From Saccharicrinis sp963667815 (GTDB lineage Bacteria; Bacteroidota; Bacteroidia; Bacteroidales; Marinilabiliaceae), in the NCBI GenBank assembly GCA_963667815.1, contig OY764021.1: a stretch of DNA of 64,000 bases. One strand, written 5' to 3'. The translations under genes and the position numbers were made by a program. This document shows positions 15,383-24,095 of the stretch, in pieces (the stretch's first letter is position 1; every line of letters starts with the position of its first letter). The notes below the pieces were generated by a model that worked only from the letters and a program-made list of their open reading frames with translations, had not been told where the DNA came from and made no database searches.

Positions 15383-17590
15383 ATGTATCTATCAACAAAA
15401 AAATCAATAAAAAATATATTATTTTTTACTGCTTTTATTATTCCATTGTTTGTAACAGCTCAAAACAAGACGGTTACTCTAGAGGATCTAAATAAATATG
15501 CAACATTTTACTCCAAATCAATCAGTGGATTAAAATCTACATCAGATGGAAATTATTACACAACACTTGAAGGGGGAAAGAAAATTGTAAAATACTCCTA
15601 CTCCAGTGGCAAGCAGGATAAGGTAGTAATGAATCTTGAGGAAATAAAGGATTGTCCAATTGATTATATCCAGGGTTATGAGTTCAATAGCACAAATACC
15701 AGAATTCTTGTATATACAAATAGAGAAAATGTTTACAGAAGAACATATAAAGCAAACTATTATATATACGATATAAAAAGAAAAGAGATTAAACCTTTAT
15801 CGGAAGAGGGCAAACAGCAAGCAGCCATATTTTCACCAGATGGTAATATGGTGGCCTTTGTAAAGGATAATGATGTATATATTCATAAAATATTATTTGG
15901 AACAGAAGCCAGAGTAACGGATGACGGAGAGTATAATAAAATCATCAATGGTGTTCCGGATTGGGTTTATGAAGAAGAGTTTGAGTTTAACAGAGCGATG
16001 GAATGGTCGCCTAACAGCATGGAGTTGGCTTATCTGCGATTTGATGAGTCAAATGTAAAGCAATATAAGTTTCCGCTTTATAAGGGAAGTCATCCTACGC
16101 ATGAAGAATATGCTTTATATCCAGGAGAATATAAATTTAAATATCCAAAAGCAGGAGAAGATAACTCTAAGGTTGAAGTAAAAGTTTTTCATGTAAAAAA
16201 CAGGACTACCAAAACCATGGATATTGAAGGAGAAGATTATTATATTCCTCGAATCAGATGGACTTATGAAGATGGGAAGTTGGGGATTTTGAAACTAAAT
16301 AGATTACAAAATCAATTCGACTTATTAATTGCAAATACCGCTTCTACAATAACAAAGAGCGTTTTTACGCATAGAAATGATTATTATATTGCCGAGGATG
16401 TATTGGATAATTTAACATTTCTTCCGGGAGGAGATTACTTTGTATATGTTGGTGAAATGGATGGGTATAATCATATTCACCTTTATACAATGGCAGGAAT
16501 GAAAGTTAGACAATTGACTAAAGGAGATTGGGATGTTACCGAGTTTTATGGATATGATACAAATAAAAAGTTATTCTATTATCAGGCTGCTAAAGTTTCG
16601 CCTATGCAAAGAGAGGTTTATGCAATAAGCCTGGATGCGAAAAAGAGTTATACGCTAAGTACTGAACCTGGAACCAATAATGCTCAGTTTAGTGCAACTT
16701 TCAAATATTATGTAAATAACTATTCAAGTACAACTACGCCGCCTAAGTATACATTACATGCGCAATCAGGTAAGCAGTTACGAACATTAGAAGATAACTC
16801 TGCCTTAATAACCAAGTTAAAGGCTTATGATATTTCTTCAAAGGAGTTTTTTACATTTAAAACCAGCGAAGGAGTTGAGTTGAATGGATGGATGGTTAAA
16901 CCATTAAATTTTGATCCTTCAAAGCAATATCCGGTTTTAATGACGCAGTATAGCGGTCCTAACTCTCAGGAAGTTTTGGATAGATGGTCTATTGGCTGGG
17001 AGCAATATTTAGCTTCTCAGGGATACCTTGTTGCTTGTGTTGATCCAAGAGGAACCGGTGCCAGAGGTGAAGAATTTAGAAAGTGTACCTATATGAAATT
17101 AGGTAAGTATGAATCGGACGATCAAATTGAGGCTGCAAAGTATTTAGGAAGTTTATCGTATACTGATGCTTCAAGAATTGCAATTTGGGGTTGGAGTTAT
17201 GGTGGTTTTATGAGCTGTAGTTGTTTGGGTAAAGGAGATGGCGTTTTTAAAGTTGGTATTGCGGTGGCTCCTGTTACAAACTGGCGTTATTACGATAGTG
17301 TTTATACAGAAAGATATATGCGTAAACCGCAGGAAAACCCTAAAGGTTATGATGAGAATTCTCCAATAAATATGGCACAGGATTTATCAGGTAGATTATT
17401 TATAATTCATGGGTCTGCCGACGATAATGTGCATTATCAAAATACTGTAGAGTTTGTGGAACAGTTGATTCAGGCAGGAAAGCAATTTGATATGTTTGTT
17501 TATCCAAATAGAAATCATAGTATATACGGAGGAAACACAAGAATGCATCTTTATCAAATGATGAGTGATTATTTAAAAAGAAATCTATAA
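15383..17590 (+). CDS. S9 family dipeptidyl peptidase IV-like
   Basis: 735 residues with a signal peptide, so periplasmic or outer-membrane. An N-terminal beta-propeller domain (PF00930) is followed by the S9 catalytic domain. Ser605 lies in 'GWSYGGF', the acidic residue in 'HGSADDNVH' (680 or 681) and His712 in 'NRNHSIYGG'. The double Glu motif 'YEEEFEFNRAMEW' binds the substrate amino terminus in DPP-IV. It releases X-Pro or X-Ala dipeptides from peptide N-termini. It is monocistronic, with a strong terminator at 17625. Confidence 0.93.
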   Translation: MYLSTKKSIKNILFFTAFIIPLFVTAQNKTVTLEDLNKYATFYSKSISGLKSTSDGNYYTTLEGGKKIVKYSYSSGKQDKVVMNLEEIKDCPIDYIQGYEFNSTNTRILVYTNRENVYRRTYKANYYIYDIKRKEIKPLSEEGKQQAAIFSPDGNMVAFVKDNDVYIHKILFGTEARVTDDGEYNKIINGVPDWVYEEEFEFNRAMEWSPNSMELAYLRFDESNVKQYKFPLYKGSHPTHEEYALYPGEYKFKYPKAGEDNSKVEVKVFHVKNRTTKTMDIEGEDYYIPRIRWTYEDGKLGILKLNRLQNQFDLLIANTASTITKSVFTHRNDYYIAEDVLDNLTFLPGGDYFVYVGEMDGYNHIHLYTMAGMKVRQLTKGDWDVTEFYGYDTNKKLFYYQAAKVSPMQREVYAISLDAKKSYTLSTEPGTNNAQFSATFKYYVNNYSSTTTPPKYTLHAQSGKQLRTLEDNSALITKLKAYDISSKEFFTFKTSEGVELNGWMVKPLNFDPSKQYPVLMTQYSGPNSQEVLDRWSIGWEQYLASQGYLVACVDPRGTGARGEEFRKCTYMKLGKYESDDQIEAAKYLGSLSYTDASRIAIWGWSYGGFMSCSCLGKGDGVFKVGIAVAPVTNWRYYDSVYTERYMRKPQENPKGYDENSPINMAQDLSGRLFIIHGSADDNVHYQNTVEFVEQLIQAGKQFDMFVYPNRNHSIYGGNTRMHLYQMMSDYLKRNL

Positions 17591-17624
17591 AATATATTTA
17601 GGCTTCAGTTTTTTTCAATATCAG

Positions 17625-17671
17625 AAAACCTTATCATTTTACGGTTATTAATGTAAAATGATAAGGTTTTT
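17625..17671 (+). terminator. intrinsic terminator after DPP-IV-like gene
   Basis: 18-bp perfect stem (17625-17642 with 17653-17670), 10-base loop, ending in TTTTT. Confidence 0.9.
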
Positions 17672-17806
17672 GTTTTAATTCCTATCTTTACTATTATCAA
17701 TATTTCGTTATGGTTATGCAAATGAATGCTATTTTGTTTTACCAGAATAAAAATGTTGAAACACAGTTCTCTTCAGTAGAGCGTATTACTATATAAAACA
17801 TACATT

Positions 17807-18439
17807 TTGCATATTTTTAAATATCTAGCGGTTTTTTATCTGTTTTTTTGTTTTGTAAATTCCCAGGCACAGGAAACAACAATACAGAGCAAGAAATATG
17901 GTTTTTTCTATGAGCAATACTATGCTTTAAAAAATGATACATCAATAAAGCATGGTAGATATTTTCGAAAGTATAAAGGTTATGTTATTGAACGTGGTGT
18001 TTATAAAAATGGTGAGAAAAGCGGAAGATGGGCGTATTTCTCTTTAAATGGAATATTTGAGTTTGAGTATGATTATAATGTGCAGAAAGTAACTAAAATA
18101 GCAAACCGGCAAACTCCTGATGAGTACTTTGAAACTCCAGTTTTTTTTGATGGGAGTCCTTTAATTCCATATGTATATATCGTAAATCATATTGATTATC
18201 CACAAGTTGCTAAAAATCAGGAGGTGACAGGGCGAGTCACTTTGGCTGTAAGTGTCGATAGTGCGGGAAGACCAGTTCAACTACAAATTATAAAAAAACT
18301 ACACCCGATGTTAGACAGAGAAGTATTAAGAGTTGCGAAAACATTTCCTCGGTCGTGGAGCTGGATTCCAGCAACATACAACGGACAAAATGTAAGTAAC
18401 GAATATCATATCGATATTGAGTTTGAATTGGTAGAATAA
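17807..18439 (+). CDS. secreted TonB-like energy transducer C-terminal domain protein
   Basis: About 210 residues. A signal peptide-like start ('FKYLAVFYLFFCFVNSQAQ') is followed by two MORN-like stretches ('HGRYFRKYKGYVIERGVYKNG', 'KSGRWAYFSLNG'). A TonB C-terminal domain then begins at 'IDYPQVAKNQEVTGRVTLAVSVD'. Such proteins are common in Bacteroidota and may contact TonB receptors, but there is no N-terminal transmembrane anchor with a Pro-rich linker, so it is not a classical TonB. No ATG exists between the last in-frame stop and the signal peptide; TTG 17807 is the best start, so the exact N-terminus is uncertain. Confidence 0.75.
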   Translation: MHIFKYLAVFYLFFCFVNSQAQETTIQSKKYGFFYEQYYALKNDTSIKHGRYFRKYKGYVIERGVYKNGEKSGRWAYFSLNGIFEFEYDYNVQKVTKIANRQTPDEYFETPVFFDGSPLIPYVYIVNHIDYPQVAKNQEVTGRVTLAVSVDSAGRPVQLQIIKKLHPMLDREVLRVAKTFPRSWSWIPATYNGQNVSNEYHIDIEFELVE

Positions 18440-18472
18440 TACTTGTTCTATATCGCATTCGCATAACTTTTT

Positions 18473-18480
18473 TATCTTTG
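18473..18480 (+). promoter_or_regulatory. -7 box of argS
   Basis: TATCTTTG followed by CA, a perfect Bacteroidota -7 box, ending 38 bases before the argS ATG. The -33 element is weak. Confidence 0.6.
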
Positions 18481-18518
18481 CACTTTCATTTGTAATATAA
18501 AGCAGAATAACAGCAGTT

Positions 18519-20438
18519 ATGGATATAGAATTGCAACTAAAAGGTAAAGTAATTGCCGCAGTTAAAGAATTATACGGACAAGAAATAAATGAAAACCAGG
18601 CTCAGGTTCAAATCACACGAAAAGATTTAACCGGTGATTTTACAATTGTGGTTTTCCCATTACTTAAGATTTCAAAAAAATCCCCTGAAGATACAGGTAA
18701 AGATATAGGAGAGTTTATTAAAGCTTCTGATGAAAATGTGGCTAACTATAATGTTGTTAAAGGATTTTTAAACATTGAATTAGCTGCTGATTATTGGCTG
18801 AATTTAGTAAATGATATTGCAAAAGAAGATACTTATGGCTTTCGGCCAGTAGAAGAAACTTCTCCTTTAATGATGATTGAGTATTCGTCTCCCAATACCA
18901 ATAAGCCATTACACCTTGGACATATCCGTAATAACCTTTTGGGTTACTCTTTATCTCGTATTGCTGGTGCAAATGGATATAGAGTTGTTAAAACAAATAT
19001 TGTAAACGATAGAGGGATACATATTTGTAAATCGATGTTGGCCTGGAAAAAATGGGGTGAAGGTGCAACGCCAGAATCAACAGGAATTAAAGGTGACAAA
19101 TTGGTAGGAGACTACTATGTGAAATTTGATCAGGAATATAAGGCTGAGATTAAAGCAATCATTGCAGAGAAAATTAGTGAATATGATGCTATTAGTGATG
19201 TAACTGATTTTTCTGCATTATATTCAGATTTAAAAGCAAAAAAGAAAACCAAAGAAGGTTTAAATGATGCTGAAAATGAGCAGTTCAAAGCTTGTGAAGA
19301 GCTAAGTAAATACGCTGAAAATAATGCTCCTTTAATTTTAGAAGCACGTGAAATGCTTAGAAAATGGGAAGCAAAAGATGCTGAGGTATACAAAGACTGG
19401 GAAACCATGAATAGTTGGGTTTATGCCGGTTTTGATGTGACTTATAAAAAGTTAGGCGTTGACTTTGATAAGATCTATTATGAATCAGATACCTTTACTG
19501 TAGGTAGAGATATGGTTTTAGAAGGTCTGGATAAAGGTCTTTTTTACAGAAGAGATGATAACAGTGTATGGTGTAATTTAGCTGATGATGGTCTTGATGA
19601 GAAGTTATTACTTCGTAAGGATGGTACATCAGTTTATATGACTCAGGATATTGGTACAGCAAAACTTCGTTTTGACGATTTTAGTATCGATAAAATGGTT
19701 TATGTTGTAGGTAACGAGCAAGATTATCACTTTCAGGTATTAGCTTTACTTTTAGATAAGCTAGGATTTAAGTGGGGAAAAGATTTGGTTCATTTCTCAT
19801 ATGGAATGGTTGAGCTTCCTGAAGGTAAAATGAAATCAAGAGAGGGAACTGTTGTTGATGCCGACGATTTAGTAGATGAGATGGTGAACACTGCTCGAGA
19901 AATGTCAAAAGAGCTAGGAAAGCTTGAAGGATATTCAGAAGAGGAAGCTGAGGGTGTATTTAGAATGATCGCATTGGGAGCACTTAAGTATTTCATACTA
20001 AAAGTAGATCCTCGTAAAAACATGACATTTAATCCTTCTGAATCTATTGATTTTAATGGTAATACAGGTCCGTTTATTCAATATACTCATGCCAGAATTC
20101 AATCTATTTTCAGAAAAGCTGCTGAAAAAGGTATTGAGGTTGCAGATCAGGCTCCTACAAATGTTGAAATAGGAGAGAAGGAAAATAACCTGATCAGAAT
20201 GATCTCTAACTTCCCAAATATTGTGAAGGAAGCAGGAAAAGTATTTTCGCCTGCGGTTATTGCAAACTTTGCATATGACTTAGCAAAAGAATACAATCAG
20301 TTTTATCATGATTATCCAATCCTTTTTGAAGAGGATGAAGATAAACGTATGATGCGTTTAGTTTTATGTAAAACTGTTGGTAAAACAATTAAAAATGCAA
20401 TGTGGTTATTAGGAGCTGATGTTCCTGAAAAAATGTAA
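18519..20438 (+). CDS. argS: arginyl-tRNA synthetase
   Basis: 639 residues, class I. It attaches arginine to tRNA-Arg. 'SSPNTNKPLHLGHIRNN' is the HIGH region; 'GKMKSREG' stands at the KMSKS position; the N-terminal Add-1 domain occupies roughly the first 110 residues. The C-terminal DALR domain contains 'FIQYTHARIQSIFRKA'. An insertion around residues 200-300, rich in Lys and Glu, is typical of Bacteroidota ArgS. It is monocistronic, between its own -7 box and a terminator. Confidence 0.98.
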   Translation: MDIELQLKGKVIAAVKELYGQEINENQAQVQITRKDLTGDFTIVVFPLLKISKKSPEDTGKDIGEFIKASDENVANYNVVKGFLNIELAADYWLNLVNDIAKEDTYGFRPVEETSPLMMIEYSSPNTNKPLHLGHIRNNLLGYSLSRIAGANGYRVVKTNIVNDRGIHICKSMLAWKKWGEGATPESTGIKGDKLVGDYYVKFDQEYKAEIKAIIAEKISEYDAISDVTDFSALYSDLKAKKKTKEGLNDAENEQFKACEELSKYAENNAPLILEAREMLRKWEAKDAEVYKDWETMNSWVYAGFDVTYKKLGVDFDKIYYESDTFTVGRDMVLEGLDKGLFYRRDDNSVWCNLADDGLDEKLLLRKDGTSVYMTQDIGTAKLRFDDFSIDKMVYVVGNEQDYHFQVLALLLDKLGFKWGKDLVHFSYGMVELPEGKMKSREGTVVDADDLVDEMVNTAREMSKELGKLEGYSEEEAEGVFRMIALGALKYFILKVDPRKNMTFNPSESIDFNGNTGPFIQYTHARIQSIFRKAAEKGIEVADQAPTNVEIGEKENNLIRMISNFPNIVKEAGKVFSPAVIANFAYDLAKEYNQFYHDYPILFEEDEDKRMMRLVLCKTVGKTIKNAMWLLGADVPEKM

Positions 20439-20459
20439 TTGCATAGAAGATATATACAG

Positions 20460-20496
20460 AAAGGCCTGCATTATCATTGGTATTGCAGGCCTTTTT
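20460..20496 (+). terminator. intrinsic terminator after argS
   Basis: GC-rich stem AAAGGCCTGCA (20460-20470) with TGCAGGCCTTT (20484-20494), then T-rich sequence. Confidence 0.9.
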
Positions 20497-20520
20497 ATTT
20501 TATAGAGTTTTTATTAAGAC

Positions 20521-21027
20521 TTATTTCTTTGCTTTCGAATATTTTTCATTTAAGAGAATGCTCGCAAGTATTTTGGGTGCTACTTCGTATCCAAAGCGTT
20601 TAATCTTGTCAACAATTTGAGTTTGTGTGGTACTTTTATCTTTTAGTAAAGTTAATAGTTCATCAAGTTGAGATTGTGATAATTCTTGCTTAATAGCTTC
20701 ATCAATTAATTCAATCCCTCCTAAGCTTTTTTTGTCTTTATCCTCTATAACATTTTCTGCTAAACCAAAAGTTTCAATTTCAAGAATAATGGTTTCAAGT
20801 ACGTCTGCACAGGTTTTCTTAACAGAATCGACATCGCCTGTGGTGTCGCGTAACGACCAGCTGTTGTTTTGAAAGTCAATGTCTTCAATTAGATTCTTTT
20901 TCAGATTGTCTGGTCCGAGTATTGAGTTTATTACAGCAATGGTTCCTTGTTTCCAGCTGTTTAAATCAAAAGATCTTTCATCAAGTTTTCGTAGTCTGGA
21001 GTGAAGTAATTGTAATTCCTTTTCCAT
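20521..21027 (-). CDS. hypothetical protein
   Basis: 168 residues from the ATG at 21027 (MEKELQLLHSRLRKLDER); the longer frame to 21075 adds a segment with no conserved look. It is mostly alpha-helical and charged, without signal peptide, membrane helix or cysteine-rich site. A Lys/Ser-rich end 'SILLNEKYSKAKK' closes it. I recognise no family. It may be a small cytoplasmic regulator or structural protein; the sequence gives no further hint. It is convergent with argS and lies downstream of rocD on the same strand, behind rocD's terminator. Confidence 0.65.
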   Translation of the reverse strand: MEKELQLLHSRLRKLDERSFDLNSWKQGTIAVINSILGPDNLKKNLIEDIDFQNNSWSLRDTTGDVDSVKKTCADVLETIILEIETFGLAENVIEDKDKKSLGGIELIDEAIKQELSQSQLDELLTLLKDKSTTQTQIVDKIKRFGYEVAPKILASILLNEKYSKAKK

Positions 21028-21215
21028 GGTGAAGTAGGTTTTAATAGATATTAAATATACGTTTTTTTGATACATTTTACCACAGGAATTTTTAGTCTAC
21101 TTTAGGTATGCAAAAAAACACGTTACATTTTACCTAAAACCATGTGTGTTTTTTAAAAAATGATAGGAGTTTTATTATTGAGGCGGTAAGGTGTTGAATA
21201 TTCGGTGGTTATAAT

Positions 21216-21256
21216 AAAAAAAGCCTGGAGATATTTAATAATAAACTCCAGGCTTT
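21216..21256 (-). terminator. intrinsic terminator after rocD
   Basis: Stem AAAGCCTGGAG (21220-21230) with CTCCAGGCTTT (21246-21256), 15-base loop. The minus strand then reads seven T (complement of 21216-21222). Confidence 0.88.
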
Positions 21257-21280
21257 AATATTGTGATAAGTCTTTATAAA

Positions 21281-22492
21281 TTATTCAAACTCAGCAAAAG
21301 TTTTTTTAATAATATCTAATGCTTCTCTAAGTTGTTCTTCATTAATTACCAAAGGTGGTGCAAATCGAATGATGTGTCCGTGTGTTGGTTTTGCAATTAA
21401 TCCATTTTCTTTCATGGCTAAACAAACATCCCAGGCTGTTTTACCATTTTTAGGTTTAATAACTACAGCATTAAGTAATCCTTTTCCACGAACCAACTCA
21501 ATCATTTCAGATTGAATACTTTCTAGTTCACTACGGAAAATCTCTCCAAGCTTAGTTGCGTTCTCAGCTAGGTTTTCATCTTTAATTACATCAAGAGCTG
21601 CAATAGCGACTTTGCAACCTAGTGGGTTACCACCATATGTTGAGCCATGCTCACCGGGTTTAATGCATAGCATAATGTCATCATCAGCTAATACCGCAGA
21701 AACCGGGAATACACCTCCAGAAACGGCTTTACCAAGTATTAATACATCCGGACGAACACCTTCGTGATCACAGGCTAACATTTTTCCGGTACGAGCAATT
21801 CCTGTTTGTACCTCGTCTGCAATAAAAAGCACATTTTTAGCTTTACATAGCTCGTGCGCTTTCTTTAAATAACCATCTTCAGGAACATAAACACCAGCTT
21901 CACCCTGAATTGGCTCAACTAAAAATCCTGCAACATTAGGATCTTCCAATGCTTTTTCTAAAGCTTCAACGTCGTTATATGGTACCACTTCAAATCCTGG
22001 AGTGTAAGGTCCAAATCCTTTGTAAGAATCCGGATCTGTTGACATGGAAATAATGGTTATTGTTCTTCCATGAAAGTTGCCTTCGCAAACAATAATCTTA
22101 GCCTGATTTTCTTCAATGCCTTTTTTCTCGTAAGCCCATTTTCTACAAAGCTTTATGGCGGTTTCATCCGCTTCGGCGCCTGTGTTCATTGGCAATACCT
22201 TATCGTAACCAAAGTAGTTTGTAATATATTCTTCAAACTCTCCAAGTACACTGCTGTAAAAAGCTCTTGAAGTTAGTGTAAGTTTTGATGCTTGATCAGT
22301 AAGAGCTTGGATAATTTTTGGGTGACAGTGTCCTTGATTAACTGCGGAATATGCAGATAGAAAATCAAAATACTTTTTCCCGTCAACATCCCAAACATAT
22401 ATGCCTTCTCCTTTATCTAATACTACTGGTAGTGGATGGTAATTATGAGCACCATATTTATCTTCTCTTTCTATGTATTCGTTTTGAGTCAT
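21281..22492 (-). CDS. rocD: ornithine aminotransferase
   Basis: 403 residues, class III PLP aminotransferase. It converts ornithine and 2-oxoglutarate to glutamate semialdehyde and glutamate, linking arginine and proline metabolism. 'YHPLPVVLDKGEGIYVWDV' at the start and 'FLSAYSAVNQGHCHPKI' are typical of ornithine aminotransferase. The PLP Asp lies in 'FIADEVQTGIARTG' and the Schiff-base Lys in 'LILGKAVSGG'. It is close in size to eukaryotic and Bacillus RocD. Acetylornithine aminotransferase is the main alternative, less likely given the N-terminal signature and no arg genes nearby. Confidence 0.92.
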   Translation of the reverse strand: MTQNEYIEREDKYGAHNYHPLPVVLDKGEGIYVWDVDGKKYFDFLSAYSAVNQGHCHPKIIQALTDQASKLTLTSRAFYSSVLGEFEEYITNYFGYDKVLPMNTGAEADETAIKLCRKWAYEKKGIEENQAKIIVCEGNFHGRTITIISMSTDPDSYKGFGPYTPGFEVVPYNDVEALEKALEDPNVAGFLVEPIQGEAGVYVPEDGYLKKAHELCKAKNVLFIADEVQTGIARTGKMLACDHEGVRPDVLILGKAVSGGVFPVSAVLADDDIMLCIKPGEHGSTYGGNPLGCKVAIAALDVIKDENLAENATKLGEIFRSELESIQSEMIELVRGKGLLNAVVIKPKNGKTAWDVCLAMKENGLIAKPTHGHIIRFAPPLVINEEQLREALDIIKKTFAEFE

Positions 22493-22813
22493 TTGAAAGT
22501 TGTTTTAAACTGTTATTATTTTGGATGCTAAGATAGTAAATGCTTCATCCTAAAGCAGTGATAAATATCACAACTCAGCTATCATCAGAGGTGTATGAAT
22601 AGAGATATAACATTTCAGTTTTAGGGGAGAAAAATCAGTAAAAGCAGACAAATAGTTACACATGGAGGACTATTCGTTATAATTGAACTTTGCTGTTTAA
22701 ATATGCTATTGTTTTTTGTAATTTTCCTCTTTAATTGATTTGTTTTGCATCATTATGCAGGTAAAACTGCTTATATAATGCATCGCTTTTAAAGAGAAAA
22801 ATTAATAACAAAT
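22493..22813. other. gene-free divergent region between rocD and GH43
   Basis: 321 bases with promoters expected for both flanking genes. I saw no ORF, no strong -7/-33 pair and no notable repeat. Confidence 0.5.
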
Positions 22814-23797
22814 ATGAATTTAAAGATGAAAAAACTAAAGTTTCTACTTCCATTATTTATGTTGATAGCTATTTTGTCGGCATGTGGTAAAAAAGAGGTT
22901 AAGTATAGTGGTAATCCATTGTTTAAGTCTCCTTTAACTGCCGATCCTAGCGTGTTGGTTTATAATGATACTTTGTATCTATTTACCGGTAGTGATGAGC
23001 AAGAACTGGGGAAAGATGGTTTTTTAATGAAAAAGTGGTATGTATTTTCAACACCTGATATGGTTAACTGGACCAATCATGGCGTAAAGCTTCAGGTTGA
23101 AGATTTTGAATGGGCTGCAGCTAATGCTTTTGCAGGACATTGTGTTGAAAATAACGGAAAATTTTGGTGGTATGTGCCAATGGTGCATAAAGATTCAACA
23201 GCACGTGTAAATGAAGGTTTTGCTATTGGTGTAGCAGTGGCTGATCATCCACTTGGGCCATATAAGGATGCATCAGGTAAGCCTATTATTGCTGATACAA
23301 CTAAAAATTCAATTGTTTTAAATATTGACCCTACGGTTTATGTTGATGATGACAAGCAAGTATATATGTTATGGGGATCGTGGAATGAAGCTCGTATTGT
23401 TAAATTAAAAGATAATATGATTGAAGTTGATGGTCCGGTTGAAACAGTGGAAGCTAAAAACTTTTTTGAGGCACCTTGGATTCACAAGCGTAATGATACT
23501 TATTATTTATCTTATGCAGCGCACTATCCATCAACAACTGAATATTCAACAAGTAAAAGTATTATGGGGCCTTGGGAATATCAGGGTGTAATCAATGATA
23601 CTTTACCAAATTCACCGACCAATCACCAGGCTATTATTACTTTTAAAGGAAATGATTACTTTATTTATCACAATGCAGGTTTAGAAGATGGAGGACCATT
23701 TAGAAGAAGTGTTTGTGTTGATAAATTAGAGTATGATGAAAATGGAAAAATTAAAAAGGTTGTTAGAACAACAACTGGAGTTCCAGAAGTAAAATAA
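22814..23797 (+). CDS. GH43-family lipoprotein glycosidase
   Basis: 327 residues. Lipobox 'ILSAC' with Cys24 anchors it. A five-bladed GH43 propeller follows, with the expected catalytic acids: the base Asp44 in 'ADPSVLV', the pKa-modulating Asp in 'NIDPTVYVD', and the acid Glu in 'FEAPWIHKRND'. Members act on arabinose- or xylose-containing plant or algal polysaccharides; the exact substrate is not readable. There is no SusC/SusD pair beside it, so it is not part of a visible polysaccharide utilisation locus. A terminator follows at 23821. Confidence 0.88.
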   Translation: MNLKMKKLKFLLPLFMLIAILSACGKKEVKYSGNPLFKSPLTADPSVLVYNDTLYLFTGSDEQELGKDGFLMKKWYVFSTPDMVNWTNHGVKLQVEDFEWAAANAFAGHCVENNGKFWWYVPMVHKDSTARVNEGFAIGVAVADHPLGPYKDASGKPIIADTTKNSIVLNIDPTVYVDDDKQVYMLWGSWNEARIVKLKDNMIEVDGPVETVEAKNFFEAPWIHKRNDTYYLSYAAHYPSTTEYSTSKSIMGPWEYQGVINDTLPNSPTNHQAIITFKGNDYFIYHNAGLEDGGPFRRSVCVDKLEYDENGKIKKVVRTTTGVPEVK

Positions 23798-23820
23798 ATC
23801 CAATAAGGATATATAATATT

Positions 23821-23855
23821 AGAAAGGTTGCTTTTTTAGGCAACCTTTTCTTTTT
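23821..23855 (+). terminator. intrinsic terminator after GH43 gene
   Basis: AAGGTTGC (23824-23831) pairs with GCAACCTT (23840-23847), extended by A/T pairs, then a T-rich tract to 23855. Confidence 0.75.
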
Positions 23856-24083
23856 ATAGGAAGAATAGTTAATTGAAAGATAATCAGCACGTAAAATCTT
23901 TATAGGATTTTTATGATTTGCTTGTTTTACTATTGTACCTTTTTAAAATTAAAAATAATCGTAACCTACGCATTAAACTGTCGTACTAGATTTCTGAAAA
24001 CTTGTGATAGCCCCCCTAAAACAAGTTAATGTAATTCTTTTATGTTCATTGCATGATGTTCATAATGTAATCCATTAATAATA

Positions 24084-24089
24084 AAGGAG
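24084..24089 (+). promoter_or_regulatory. Shine-Dalgarno of the hydrogenase-like sensor
   Basis: AAGGAG six bases before ATG 24096. Most genes in this window lack such a site, so it is worth noting as a possible sign of foreign origin. Confidence 0.5.
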
Positions 24090-24095
24090 TGTTAT